Origin: Gammaproteobacteria bacterium RIFCSPHIGHO2_02_FULL_42_43
Lineage (GTDB): Bacteria > Pseudomonadota > Gammaproteobacteria > Coxiellales > Coxiellaceae
Reading direction: 5' to 3'
NCBI GenBank assembly: GCA_001801425.1
Contig: MGXR01000017.1
Coordinates: 186,001 to 250,000 of the forward strand
DNA: 64,000 bases
Made by a program: the position numbers and the translations under genes. The notes under the pieces were generated by a model. The model ran no database searches and had not been told where the DNA came from. It saw only the letters and a program-made list of their open reading frames with translations. How positions within the stretch are numbered: position 1 is the stretch's first letter; every line of letters begins with the position of its first letter. This document shows, one piece after another, positions 1 through 9,350 of this stretch.

Positions 1-67
1 AGAAACAGGAGAAAGGAACGCTATCTTTAGTCAAAATTTTTTAGTAGTGGCAGAGAAGCATGAATAA
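1..67 (+). CDS. C-terminal end of an unidentified gene (partial at window start)
   Basis: Reading from base 2 gives an open frame of 21 codons that stops with TAA at 65-67 and overlaps the next gene start by 8 bases, in the same overlapping style as the rest of this operon. The visible tail contains NFLVVAEK, which resembles the last strand of class I SAM-dependent methyltransferases, but this is too short to identify. It is most likely the preceding member of the polysaccharide operon. Confidence 0.4.
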   Translation, partial: ETGERNAIFSQNFLVVAEKHE

Positions 68-1241
68 AAAGCGTTATCGTTTGTTTTACGTAGTGACCCA
101 TCCCATTCAATACCAAGCCCCCTGGCTTCGAATGATTGCCAATCACCCTAATATCGATATTTTGGTGATATTTTACTGGGACAAAAAAACAGAACCGCAA
201 TTCGACGAAAAATTTCAACGAAAAATTGAGTGGGATGTGCCGTTGCTTGAAGGTTATCGCTATGTATTTTTATCTGATGTCGCCAAAAAGAAAACGAGAA
301 TATCAAAATTGGTCGCGTTATGGAAACTCATGCGTAAAGAAGAATTTAATCTCGTTTGGGCGCATGGATATACCGATTTTTACATGGTATTTACTTTACT
401 GTTTGCGAAATTAAAACGTTTTAAAACATTGACGCGAGGCGATTCGATTTTATTTCCAAGGCGAGATAACCAACTCACCAAGAAAAAATGGATATTTAAA
501 ATTTTAAATTATTTCGTCGACAGTTACTTGGCTGTCGGTACTGAAAATAAAAAATATTATCAAGCGTGTGGCGTGCCAGATCAAAAAATTGGCTCTTGCA
601 ATTATGCAGTTGATAATGATTACTTTAAAGCCAAAATAAATATTGCGCGAGAAAATTTATCAGAAATTAAAACTGAGTTGCAATTACTCGACAATCGCCC
701 CGTTATTTTATACGTTGGGAAATTTTCCACTGAAAAACGCCCTATGGATTTATTGGACGCGTATCTCAAATTAATCGATCACACATCAGTTAAACCTTAT
801 CTAATTTTCGTCGGCACAGGGGAATTTGAACAGGTACTAAAAGAAAAATCAGCAACACACGCTGACACCATTCGATTCACTGGCTTTAAAAATCAAAGCG
901 AAGTACCTGCATTTTACGCGTTGGCTGATATTTTAGTGTTGCCCAGTATTCATGAAAAATGGGGATTGGTGGTGAATGAATCGATGAATGCCGGTTGCGC
1001 CATGATTGTTACCGATTGCGTTGGTTCGCGCACGGATTTGGTACATCACGGTGATAATGGTTTTATTTATCCGGCACAAGATATCGACGCGTTAACAGAT
1101 TATTTAAAACAACTGATAGAAAATCCAGAAAAATTGCAACGTATGAAACAAAAAAGTTTGGATATTATTGCGCAATGGGGATTGAAAGAATCGGTGGATG
1201 GTGTGCGAGTAGCGTGTTCGCAGTTAGTGTTGGAAAATTAA
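60..1241 (+). CDS. GT4-type glycosyltransferase
   Basis: This 393-residue protein is a probable GT-B fold glycosyltransferase that would transfer a sugar from a nucleotide-sugar donor during assembly of a surface polysaccharide on the cytoplasmic face of the inner membrane. The C-terminal half has the family's donor-binding pattern: ILYVGKFSTEKRP, a VGTGEF turn, then LPSIHEKWGLVVNESMNAGCAMIVT, where the E-x(7)-E type acidic pair sits near residue 300. The N-terminal half opens with a Rossmann-like strand (YRLFYVVTHPIQYQAPW). It is the first complete gene of a tightly packed + strand operon and shares the TAATG junction with the next gene. Donor and acceptor cannot be told from sequence. Confidence 0.85.
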   Translation: MNKKRYRLFYVVTHPIQYQAPWLRMIANHPNIDILVIFYWDKKTEPQFDEKFQRKIEWDVPLLEGYRYVFLSDVAKKKTRISKLVALWKLMRKEEFNLVWAHGYTDFYMVFTLLFAKLKRFKTLTRGDSILFPRRDNQLTKKKWIFKILNYFVDSYLAVGTENKKYYQACGVPDQKIGSCNYAVDNDYFKAKINIARENLSEIKTELQLLDNRPVILYVGKFSTEKRPMDLLDAYLKLIDHTSVKPYLIFVGTGEFEQVLKEKSATHADTIRFTGFKNQSEVPAFYALADILVLPSIHEKWGLVVNESMNAGCAMIVTDCVGSRTDLVHHGDNGFIYPAQDIDALTDYLKQLIENPEKLQRMKQKSLDIIAQWGLKESVDGVRVACSQLVLEN

Positions 1242-2983
1242 TGTGTGGTATCTCGGGAATTTTTCATTACCAATCCAATCAGCATGTTGATCGCGATGTG
1301 TTGATGCGCATGAATGATTCCATGCAGACCCGCGGGCCCGATGGTGCCGATGTGTGGATACATCCTCGTCAACACATTGGCTTTACCCATCGACGATTAT
1401 CGATCATTGATTTATCCGATCATGCAAAACAGCCCATGCACGATAATGAATTGTGCATTACTTTTAACGGTGAAATTTATAATTACAAAATATTGCGTGA
1501 CAATTTAATTCAGCAGGGCGAGCGATTTCAAACGCAAAGTGACACGGAAGTATTGTTAAAATTATATCGTCGTGATCGCGAAAAAATGTTAACAAAATTG
1601 CGCGGTATGTTTGCTTTCGCGATTTGGGATGAAAAAAATCAGACGCTTTTTTGCGCGCGCGATCATTTTGGCATTAAACCGTTTTATTTTTCTGATAATG
1701 GAAAGTCTTTTCAATTTGCATCTCAGGTCAAGACATTATTAACCGCTGAAAATATCAATGCCTCCGTTTCCGCCGCAGGCACAGTGGGTTTATATTTATT
1801 GGGCTCAGTGCCGGAACCCTTTACTTTATATCAAGGTATCGAACCACTGTCCGCCGGGCATTATTGCTTTATTAGCAAAGACAAGCGTATTTTCAAATCA
1901 TTTTATTCTGTTAAAGCAGCGTTTATTTCGGCCGAACAAAATTCACATTCACAAAAAACATTGACCGATATCTTATATGATTCTGTTTCACATCATCTGG
2001 TTGCCGATGTGGATGTCGGCGTATTTTTATCCGCAGGGATTGATTCCGCAACGCTTGCGAATGTAGCATCCGAATTCACGTCAAAAAAATTACATACGGT
2101 AACACTTGGTTTTGAAGAATATAAAAACACAGACAACGATGAAACGGTTCTCGCTTCTGAAATGGCACATTTATTTCAAACTGATCACAGCACACAATGG
2201 ATCAATCAATCAGCAGCTGAATCGCATTTTGAAAAAATACAATTGGCGATGGATCAGCCGAGCATCGATGGCATCAATACGTATTTTGTGAGCTTGGTGG
2301 CACATCAAGCGGGATTAAAAGTGGCATTGTCTGGTTTAGGTGCCGATGAAATTTTCGCGGGCTATCCTTTGTTTTCGCGCATTCCCAAAATTTTATCATA
2401 TGCAAAACCGTTTTCATGGCTGCCGGCGTTACCTTCTTATTTTAGAAAAATTTCTCGTTATCAATTATCACCCAAACAAGCGAGCATTTTGGAATACAGC
2501 CGCGATATTGCCCATGCGTATTTTATTTCACGCGCTATTTATTTGCCGTGGGAATTAGAAACGGTGTTGGATTTTGATTTAATTGAAGCAGGTATAAAAG
2601 AATTAAATTTATTTGAACGCATGAAACAAGATGTCACAGGCATTCGCTCTACTCGATTTCAAATTTCAGCGCTTGAAATACAATGGTATATGCGCAATCA
2701 ATTATTGCGCGATACTGATTGGGCGAGCATGGCACACTCACTGGAAGTGCGCGTGCCATTTGTGGATGTCAATTTTTTTGAAAATAGTATTCGACTGATT
2801 GCATCTCATGCATTGGGTAAAAAAGAATTGGCGTGTGCGCCGCATCGTTCATTGCCCACCACGGTAATGCAAAGAAAGAAAACTGGGTTTAATATTCCTG
2901 TGCGTCAGTGGTTTATGGATCAACAACAAAAAGGTGATGCAAAAGATTGGCTCACTTTTATTTGGAGTACATATGGAAGATAA
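1241..2983 (+). CDS. asnB: Asparagine synthetase-like glutamine amidotransferase
   Basis: The start was set at 1241 because this exposes the catalytic Cys2 of the class II glutamine amidotransferase domain (MCGISGIF). An upstream in-frame ATG would bury it. Residues 1-200 form the glutaminase domain, with an RGPDG loop near 31. The ATP-pyrophosphatase/synthetase domain follows, with its PPi loop written SAGIDS (about 264-269) instead of SGGxDS. The protein is 580 residues, within the range of AsnB-like enzymes in exopolysaccharide loci, where they may amidate a uronic or amino acid residue rather than make free asparagine. The last 11 bases overlap the next gene. The C-terminus ends normally (WLTFIWSTY), so truncation is not obvious. 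Confidence 0.85.
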   Translation: MCGISGIFHYQSNQHVDRDVLMRMNDSMQTRGPDGADVWIHPRQHIGFTHRRLSIIDLSDHAKQPMHDNELCITFNGEIYNYKILRDNLIQQGERFQTQSDTEVLLKLYRRDREKMLTKLRGMFAFAIWDEKNQTLFCARDHFGIKPFYFSDNGKSFQFASQVKTLLTAENINASVSAAGTVGLYLLGSVPEPFTLYQGIEPLSAGHYCFISKDKRIFKSFYSVKAAFISAEQNSHSQKTLTDILYDSVSHHLVADVDVGVFLSAGIDSATLANVASEFTSKKLHTVTLGFEEYKNTDNDETVLASEMAHLFQTDHSTQWINQSAAESHFEKIQLAMDQPSIDGINTYFVSLVAHQAGLKVALSGLGADEIFAGYPLFSRIPKILSYAKPFSWLPALPSYFRKISRYQLSPKQASILEYSRDIAHAYFISRAIYLPWELETVLDFDLIEAGIKELNLFERMKQDVTGIRSTRFQISALEIQWYMRNQLLRDTDWASMAHSLEVRVPFVDVNFFENSIRLIASHALGKKELACAPHRSLPTTVMQRKKTGFNIPVRQWFMDQQQKGDAKDWLTFIWSTYGR

Positions 2984-3806
2984 TTTGACAATTTTCGAAG
3001 ATTATAAAATTCGTCGTGTTTATGATGAAAAACAAGAGGCTTGGGTTTTTTCAGTAGTAGATATTATCCAGGTTCTTATTCAGCAACCGAGTTTCCAGGC
3101 CGCCAGGAATTATTGGAAGGTATTGAAAAATAGATTAAGATCAGATGGTTGTGATCAACTGGTTACAAATTGTAACCAGTTGAGAATGCTCGCCATAGAT
3201 GGAAAATATCGTATGACCGATGTTGCCACAGTCGATGTTTTGTTACGCCTCATTCAGTCCATTCCTAGCCCTAAGGCTGAGCCAATCAAATTATGGTTGG
3301 CCAAGGTTGGTTATGAACGAATACAAGAAATGGGTGATCCTAGTAAATCACTTGATCGCGCACGTGAAACTTGGAAAAAGCATGGATACAGTGAGAAATG
3401 GATTCAACAACGGATGACGGGACAAGAAACACGCAATAAGTTGACTGATTATTGGAAAGATCACGGAGTTACGCGACCCGATGAATTCGCTATTTTAACT
3501 AACATCATTCATCAAGAATGGACTGAGTTGAGCGTTGCGGATCACAAAAAAATAAAGGGCTTAACGACACAAAATTTACGTGATCACATGAATGAGGCAG
3601 AGTTAATTTTTACGGCACTTGCAGAATTAACTACTCGACACATTGCGCAATCTAATAAAGCAGTGGGTATGCCGGAAAATAAAGTTGCTAGTAAAAAAGG
3701 CGGCGGTGTTGCTAAAAAAGCGAGAATAGATTATGAAGAGCAAACTGGTCAAAAGGTAGTGAGTCAAGATAATTTTTTGCCGTTAATTTCAGACGAAGTT
3801 AAATGA
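2973..3806 (+). CDS. BRO-N domain, phage antirepressor-like protein
   Basis: The ATG at 2973 has GGAG 6-8 bases upstream and gives 277 residues. The N-terminal ~110 residues resemble a BRO-N/antirepressor DNA-binding domain (FEDYKIRRVYDEKQEAWVFSVVDI, then KYRMTDVA). The middle carries the IPSPKAEPIKLWLAKVGYERI signature seen in antirepressor-like proteins of phages and mobile elements, and the C-terminus is lysine-rich. Its role is unknown; DNA binding is inferred. It does not belong functionally to the sugar operon it sits in: it overlaps asnB by 11 bases and the following glycosyltransferase by 4, so it is probably a cassette that slipped in and became co-transcribed. A perfect 29-bp palindrome (3155-3183) lies inside its coding sequence. 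Confidence 0.75.
   Translation: MEDNLTIFEDYKIRRVYDEKQEAWVFSVVDIIQVLIQQPSFQAARNYWKVLKNRLRSDGCDQLVTNCNQLRMLAIDGKYRMTDVATVDVLLRLIQSIPSPKAEPIKLWLAKVGYERIQEMGDPSKSLDRARETWKKHGYSEKWIQQRMTGQETRNKLTDYWKDHGVTRPDEFAILTNIIHQEWTELSVADHKKIKGLTTQNLRDHMNEAELIFTALAELTTRHIAQSNKAVGMPENKVASKKGGGVAKKARIDYEEQTGQKVVSQDNFLPLISDEVK
3156..3182. promoter_or_regulatory. Perfect intragenic dyad, operator-like
   Basis: A 27-bp palindrome centred on A3169 inside the BRO-N gene has the core GGTTACAAATTGTAACC flanked by CAACT and its complement AGTTG. Bases 3155 and 3183 also pair. The same core (GGTCACAAACTGTGACC) with different but again complementary flanks occurs inside the ORF6N gene at 51290-51316. It could be an operator for an autoregulating DNA-binding protein or an RNA hairpin. 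Either role is inference. Confidence 0.5.
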
Positions 3807-4942
3807 AAAAATCCCTTTATATTTTCTGCGATTATTATTGGCCAGGCACCAAAGCGGGCGGGCCGTTGCGTTCTATCTCAGCAATTGTCAACGCGTTAAA
3901 AAATATTTTTTCCATCACAATTATTACGCGCAATCATGATTTATGTGATACAACGCCATATCCGAGTGTGATTTCAGATCAAGTGATGCAACAAGACGGA
4001 TATCAAATTATTTATTGTTCTCGCGAAAATACGCTCAGCAATATTAAAAAATTACTAAAAAATTCACCCGATATTATTTATCTCAATTCTTTTTTTTCGC
4101 CTTATTTTTCTGTGATACCGCAATATTTACTTCGATTTACACATTCAAAACCACGCGTGATTATTTCACCGCGCGGTGAGCTGGGGTTCGGAGCGCTCTC
4201 GATTAAACCCATTCGGAAAAAATGGTACAGTCGATTATTTAAATTGTTTAACGCGAAAGATTATGTAGAATTTTTAACAGCATCTGACTCTGAAAGAAAA
4301 GAAGTAGCACAATTATTTTCACAGAAATTTAAAACAACCTATATTGATAATTTATCAGTAAAACAATCCACACACTTTGAATTATCGCAGAAGAATAAAA
4401 ATCAGTTAAAAATAATTTTTGTGTCGCGCATTTCAAGAAAGAAAAATTTAAGTTACGCGATTCAATCGTTGCAAAATGTTCAAGGCGATGTTCAGCTGGA
4501 TATTTATGGTTTGATGGAAGATAAGCTGTATTGGGAAAGCTGCGAACGCTTGATAGTATCGCTGTCGCCAAATGTTCGCGTGCAATATTACGGGGAAATC
4601 CATCCTGATCAGGTGATTGCTACCATGCAACAATACGATTTATTTTTTCTGCCAACCAAAAATGAAAATTATGGCTATGTGATTGTAGAAGCGTTAGCCG
4701 CAGGCTGCCCTGTGTTGTTATCTGATCAAACGCCTTGGAAAAATATCGCGGAAAATAACGCTGGATGGACATTGCCGCTGTCAGACATCACTTTATTTTC
4801 TGAAACTATCAACACGCTCACCCGTTTGTGTCCAAATGAATATCAGCAGTATAAAATAGCGGCGCGAAATTATTATAATACACAAATTCAATCTCATTCC
4901 AACGAAGAAAAATATGTTTCTTTTTTTGAGAGCAGCACATGA
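3803..4942 (+). CDS. GT4-type glycosyltransferase
   Basis: This 379-residue GT-B fold glycosyltransferase starts with MKKSLYIFCDYYWPGTKAGG, the usual N-terminal strand plus glycine-rich acceptor loop. It contains IISPRGELGFGALSIKP and a C-terminal donor-binding region (FVSRISRKKNLSYAI, then LPTKNENYGYVIVEALAAGCPVLLS), with the E-x(7)-E type motif near residue 290. It is likely to add one sugar of the repeat unit in the cytoplasm. Its ATG overlaps the preceding stop (ATGA) and its own end overlaps wecB by 4 bases, so translation is probably coupled. The sugar specificity is unknown. Confidence 0.85.
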   Translation: MKKSLYIFCDYYWPGTKAGGPLRSISAIVNALKNIFSITIITRNHDLCDTTPYPSVISDQVMQQDGYQIIYCSRENTLSNIKKLLKNSPDIIYLNSFFSPYFSVIPQYLLRFTHSKPRVIISPRGELGFGALSIKPIRKKWYSRLFKLFNAKDYVEFLTASDSERKEVAQLFSQKFKTTYIDNLSVKQSTHFELSQKNKNQLKIIFVSRISRKKNLSYAIQSLQNVQGDVQLDIYGLMEDKLYWESCERLIVSLSPNVRVQYYGEIHPDQVIATMQQYDLFFLPTKNENYGYVIVEALAAGCPVLLSDQTPWKNIAENNAGWTLPLSDITLFSETINTLTRLCPNEYQQYKIAARNYYNTQIQSHSNEEKYVSFFESST

Positions 4943-6093
4943 AAAATAAAATCAAAGTGATGAGTATCTTGTGCACGAGACCCTCCGCCATCAAAATGGC
5001 GCCGGTCGTGCATGCATTAGAAAATCATGATGCTTTTGAGAGTATTGTATGTGTGACCGGTCAGCATCGTCATATGCTCGATCAGGTATTAAATTTATTT
5101 CAGATTACACCGCATCATGATTTAAATATTATGCAAGTTAATCAAGATTTAACCGCTATTACTACGCGTGTTTTATCGGGCATGCAAATGGTGCTTGAAA
5201 AAATAAAACCGGATTGCGTGTTGGTGCAGGGTGACACAACATCCACTTTTGCTTGCGCGCTAGCCAGCTTCTATCGCAAAATTCCGGTTGGTCATGTGGA
5301 AGCGGGTTTGCGCACCAATGACATTTATTCGCCTTATCCCGAAGAGGCCAATCGCGCGATGACCACACGCCTTTCAACGTGGCATTTTGCACCAACAAAA
5401 ATTTCTGAGCAGAATTTGCTGCAAGAAAATGTGAATGCCCAAAATATTTTCGTGACTGGCAATACCGTGATTGATGCATTGCTTTGGGCGCGAGATAAAG
5501 TTAATCGACAATCGAATTGGTCAACTGCTCTTGGAAAAAATATTCAAAATTTAGTGGATCAGCAAAAACAAATTATTTTAATCACCGGTCATCGCAGAGA
5601 AAATTTTGGGCCTGGATTTGAACGTGTATGTGCCGCGTTTCGACAATTAGCAGAAAAACATGCCGATTGGCATTTTATTTATCCTGTGCATTTAAATCCA
5701 GAGGTGCAAAAACCAGTGCATGCGATTTTATCTCATCTACCAAACTTTTATTTAATTGATCCGTTAGAATATGCACCGTTTGTTTATTTGATGGATAAAG
5801 CCAAATTAATTATTACGGATTCTGGCGGCATTCAAGAAGAAGTGCCGTCATTGGGTAAGCCCGCATTGGTGACACGCGAAGTGACGGAACGTCCAGAAGG
5901 AGTGGAGGCGGGTGTGTCGCTGTTGGTTGGAACAGATACGCAGAAGATTATTACTGAGACAGAATCGCTGATGTGTGACCAAAATCGGTATGCTAAAATG
6001 GCCCGCATTCAGAATCCTTACGGGGATGGGCATTCGGCTGATCGCATTGCTGAAATCATTGAGCGGAGTTTCTTATGTCAGAAAATTATTTAG
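4939..6093 (+). CDS. wecB: UDP-N-acetylglucosamine 2-epimerase (non-hydrolysing)
   Basis: WecB interconverts UDP-GlcNAc and UDP-ManNAc, supplying ManNAc-type sugars for surface polysaccharide. The family signatures are present over 384 residues: TRPSAIKMAPVV at the N-terminus (usually TRPEAIKMAP, so Glu is replaced by Ser), HVEAGLRT near residue 119, TGHRREN, TDSGGIQEE and TERPEGVEAG. The Glu-to-Ser change sits next to a conserved loop and might affect activity; this is a visible oddity, not proof of loss. It overlaps the preceding glycosyltransferase by 4 bases and the next gene by 19 bases. Confidence 0.92.
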   Translation: MKNKIKVMSILCTRPSAIKMAPVVHALENHDAFESIVCVTGQHRHMLDQVLNLFQITPHHDLNIMQVNQDLTAITTRVLSGMQMVLEKIKPDCVLVQGDTTSTFACALASFYRKIPVGHVEAGLRTNDIYSPYPEEANRAMTTRLSTWHFAPTKISEQNLLQENVNAQNIFVTGNTVIDALLWARDKVNRQSNWSTALGKNIQNLVDQQKQIILITGHRRENFGPGFERVCAAFRQLAEKHADWHFIYPVHLNPEVQKPVHAILSHLPNFYLIDPLEYAPFVYLMDKAKLIITDSGGIQEEVPSLGKPALVTREVTERPEGVEAGVSLLVGTDTQKIITETESLMCDQNRYAKMARIQNPYGDGHSADRIAEIIERSFLCQKII

Positions 6094-7136
6094 GATGCTA
6101 TCGGGATCAAGTTATTCTAGTGACCGGTGGTGCTGGCGCTATTGGTTCCAATTTAGTGCGCGCATTGGCGAATGCAGGCGCTAAAAAAGTTATTATTTTG
6201 GATAATTTATTTTCGTCTTATGAATGGAACATTCCCAATTTACCGAATGTATTATTTGTGAAAGGTGATATTACAAATGATATTGATTTAAAACGTGTGT
6301 TCAACGAAAAACCAAGTTACATTTTTCATCTCGCTGCGTTTTTTGCCAATCAAAATTCAGTGGACTATCCTGAAACGGATTTATTGGTGAGCGGGTTGGG
6401 TACGATTAAAGTATTAGAATATGCGGTGTTATGTGGCAACATAAAACGATTTGTGTACGCGGGATCGGGTTGCGCGATTTATGGTACGCAAGCGCCGTTG
6501 CCGTTAAAAGAAGAATTTGTTTCTTTGCATTTAAGCACACCCTATCAAATTTCAAAAATGACAGGCGAATTATATTGTAATTTTTATTTTCATCACTACG
6601 ATTTGCCAATTGTAAAAACGCGATTTTTTAATTCATATGGCCCAGGTGAAGTGCCAGGGCAATATCGCAACGTGATTCCCAATTTTATTTACTGGGCGAT
6701 GAAAGGTCAGCCGCTGCCGATTACGGGCTCCGGAAAAATGACACGCGATTTTACTTACGTGACTGATATTGTAGATGCATTAATGCGCGCAGGCTTTTAT
6801 GAGAAGGCGATTGGTGCGGAGATGAATATTGCATCTGGAGAAGAAACTGAAATTGTTGCAATGGCTGAAATGATTAATCAATTTACCGGAAATAATGCTG
6901 GCATTGTTCAAACCGATAAACGCAAATGGGACACAAAATCCCGTTTAAAAGCGTCGATCGATCGTGCGCGCGATTTACTGGGGTATAACCCAAAAATAAA
7001 TTTTGAAAAAGGATTGCCGACGGTGATTCAGTGGTTCAGTGATCACTGGAATCAGATTGATCGCGATGCAGAATTCCCACCAGGTATGTCATCCGCGGTT
7101 AAAAATTATGTTTTAAAACAAGAAGTTGTAGTTTAA
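6075..7136 (+). CDS. NAD-dependent epimerase/dehydratase (nucleotide-sugar SDR)
   Basis: This 353-residue extended short-chain dehydrogenase has a TGGAGAIGSN dinucleotide-binding loop near residue 17, the catalytic Tyr157-x3-Lys161 (YQISK), and the GSG-CAIYG strand that carries the active-site Ser region. It resembles UDP-glucose 4-epimerases and dTDP-glucose 4,6-dehydratases and would modify a nucleotide sugar for the same polysaccharide. It starts inside the wecB 3' end, which supports co-translation. The exact substrate cannot be assigned. Confidence 0.85.
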   Translation: MSENYLGCYRDQVILVTGGAGAIGSNLVRALANAGAKKVIILDNLFSSYEWNIPNLPNVLFVKGDITNDIDLKRVFNEKPSYIFHLAAFFANQNSVDYPETDLLVSGLGTIKVLEYAVLCGNIKRFVYAGSGCAIYGTQAPLPLKEEFVSLHLSTPYQISKMTGELYCNFYFHHYDLPIVKTRFFNSYGPGEVPGQYRNVIPNFIYWAMKGQPLPITGSGKMTRDFTYVTDIVDALMRAGFYEKAIGAEMNIASGEETEIVAMAEMINQFTGNNAGIVQTDKRKWDTKSRLKASIDRARDLLGYNPKINFEKGLPTVIQWFSDHWNQIDRDAEFPPGMSSAVKNYVLKQEVVV

Positions 7137-7173
7137 CACGGGTTTTTTCACCTACAGTCAAAAAAACTCGTGT
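7136..7173 (+). other. Stem-loop between operon genes
   Basis: The gap between the epimerase and the next oxidoreductase holds an inverted repeat. ACACGGGTTTTTT pairs with AAAAAAACTCGTGT around an 11-base loop with one mismatch. No T-run follows the right arm, so it is not a standard intrinsic terminator. It may stabilise or process the polycistronic mRNA. Confidence 0.45.
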
Positions 7174-7187
7174 GTCGATGGTAAGCC

Positions 7188-9350
7188 ATGAAACAAGTCA
7201 TTCAAAGTTATAAAACAGGCCAAGTGACACTCGAGGAAGTGCCAGTGCCTATGTGTTCGCGTAAATCTATTTTAGTGCGTAATTGTCATTCGCTGGTGAG
7301 TCTTGGCACCGAAAAATCAACCATTGCATTGGGAAAAAAATCATTGATTGGAAAAGCACGCGCACGTCCTGATTTGTTAAAACGTGCAATTGAAAAAGCA
7401 AAAACGCAAGGATTCAAAAAAACATGGATTGAGGCGATGGGTCGCTTGGATACACCAACACCGCTTGGCTATAGCGCAGCGGGCATTGTGGTTGAAACAG
7501 GAACGGAAGCGCATGGATTTTCGCCGGGCGATCGCGTCGCCTGCATTGGTCAAGGATTTGCATCACACGCGGAATTTATTTCTGTTCCGATTACTATGGC
7601 GGTAAAAATTTCCGCGCAAGTTTCAACGCAAGCAGCAGCCTTTGGAATGCTCGGTTGCATTGCATTGCACGGTATTCGCAGCGCTAATTTAACATTTGGC
7701 TCAACCGTTGGCGTGATCGGTTTGGGATTGCTGGGTCAACTCACCGTGCAAATGCTGAAAGCCTACGGTTGCGATGTATTTGCATTTGATATTAATGTCG
7801 AAAAAATGCAATTGGCCAAACAATTTGGCGCAGACATCACGCGAGAAAAAAAAGATAATGTTGATGCCGTGATTATCACCGCTGCAACAGATTCAGCGGA
7901 GCCCGTTGATTTAGGAATTGAATGGTGCAGACCTAAAGGAAAGATAGTTGTCGTTGGTGTTGCTGATATTCATCCGGATCGCAACGCATTATGGAAAAAA
8001 GAATTAGAATTAATTGTGTCTAAAGCGGCAGGGCCGGGATCATTGGATGAATATTATGAAAAACATGGCGTCGAATATCCTGTTGAGTTAGCGCGATGGT
8101 CTCAAAATCGAAACCTACAAGAATTTTTGCGACTACTCGATCAAAAATTAATTCAATTAGATGCATTAATTACGCATCAATATGCTATTGATCAAGCAGA
8201 AAAAGTGTACGTTGATTTTTTGAATAATCAATTAAATAATCCCATCGGAGTTTTGTTTCAGTATCCAGCGCAGTCACCTGTAGTGCGACACGTCCCTCTC
8301 ACCGACCAAAAAAATAATTCCATTCGTAAAGAAGTAGTTACTGTATCTGTCATTGGTGCAGGAATTTTTGGAAAATCCGTATTTTTACCCGCACTTTCCA
8401 AAAATAAAAATGTGCGATTAAACACATTAATCACTCATTCAGGCATGAACGCACAACATGTTGCTAAGCGATTTGGTTTTGCTTCTTGCTCAACCGATGT
8501 CAATGTAGCTTTTGACACGAGCACCGATGCGATCATTGCATTAACGCCGCACAGTCAACACGCGAGTTTGGTTTTAAAAGCATTGCAAGAAAAAAAAGCA
8601 CTCTTGATCGAAAAACCGTTGTGCGTGCATCCGGAAGAATTGGCAGAAATGAAAATCGTTTATGAAACATTGTCTGAACCACCCGTGATCATGGTGGGTC
8701 ATAATCGCCGTTACTCGCCGCATGCCACTCAAATGAAATTATGGTTGTCGCATCGCGTGAATCCTGCGGTGATGAGTTATCGCGTGAATGCTGGATTTGT
8801 GTCGCGCGATCATTGGGTTCACAGCGATCGCGAAGGCAGAAGCCGCATCATTGGAGAAATGACGCACTTTATCGATTTTATTCAAGCGGTATTGAATGAA
8901 AAAATTGTGTCTGTTGTTGCAAAAAGTGTTACAGGTAATTCGACAGTCATTAAAAATGACAATGTGATTGTAACTTTTTCCCTGGATCGCGGATCCATTG
9001 CTACATTAATTTATTCAGCGCAAGGAAATCGGCAATGTTCGCGCGAATACATGGAAATATTTTTTGATGGAAAAACGATTGTTTGTGATGATTTTCGTGA
9101 AACAAAATTAATTGCAGACAAGAAAGAAAAATTCAAAACACGTGAACAAGCATTAGGATATGCGCAAGAAATTGATGCATTTGTTTTTGCATTACAAAAT
9201 AATTGCACTCGTACCTCAACATTTTCAGAAATGATTCATACCATGGAAATTGCGTTTGCGATTGAGAGTGCATTGGCAGGGGAATGTAGATATATCGTTC
9301 AGACTCCGAAATACGAACCCATTGCATCACAATCGGAGCCGCGAACGTGA
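7188..9350 (+). CDS. Two-domain oxidoreductase (MDR + Gfo/Idh/MocA)
   Basis: This 720-residue fusion begins with a medium-chain dehydrogenase-like half (residues 1-350; cofactor loop VIGLGLLGQ near 177). It ends with a Gfo/Idh/MocA half (about 385-720; Rossmann loop VIGAGIFGKS near 389 and the LIEKPL motif typical of the family). Such bi-domain proteins are known in polysaccharide and sialic-acid-like sugar loci, but their reaction is poorly defined. Sugar oxidation or C-C rearrangement at the nucleotide-sugar level is a reasonable inference. The ATG has weak upstream purines. The GTGA junction links it to the next glycosyltransferase. Confidence 0.82.
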   Translation: MKQVIQSYKTGQVTLEEVPVPMCSRKSILVRNCHSLVSLGTEKSTIALGKKSLIGKARARPDLLKRAIEKAKTQGFKKTWIEAMGRLDTPTPLGYSAAGIVVETGTEAHGFSPGDRVACIGQGFASHAEFISVPITMAVKISAQVSTQAAAFGMLGCIALHGIRSANLTFGSTVGVIGLGLLGQLTVQMLKAYGCDVFAFDINVEKMQLAKQFGADITREKKDNVDAVIITAATDSAEPVDLGIEWCRPKGKIVVVGVADIHPDRNALWKKELELIVSKAAGPGSLDEYYEKHGVEYPVELARWSQNRNLQEFLRLLDQKLIQLDALITHQYAIDQAEKVYVDFLNNQLNNPIGVLFQYPAQSPVVRHVPLTDQKNNSIRKEVVTVSVIGAGIFGKSVFLPALSKNKNVRLNTLITHSGMNAQHVAKRFGFASCSTDVNVAFDTSTDAIIALTPHSQHASLVLKALQEKKALLIEKPLCVHPEELAEMKIVYETLSEPPVIMVGHNRRYSPHATQMKLWLSHRVNPAVMSYRVNAGFVSRDHWVHSDREGRSRIIGEMTHFIDFIQAVLNEKIVSVVAKSVTGNSTVIKNDNVIVTFSLDRGSIATLIYSAQGNRQCSREYMEIFFDGKTIVCDDFRETKLIADKKEKFKTREQALGYAQEIDAFVFALQNNCTRTSTFSEMIHTMEIAFAIESALAGECRYIVQTPKYEPIASQSEPRT

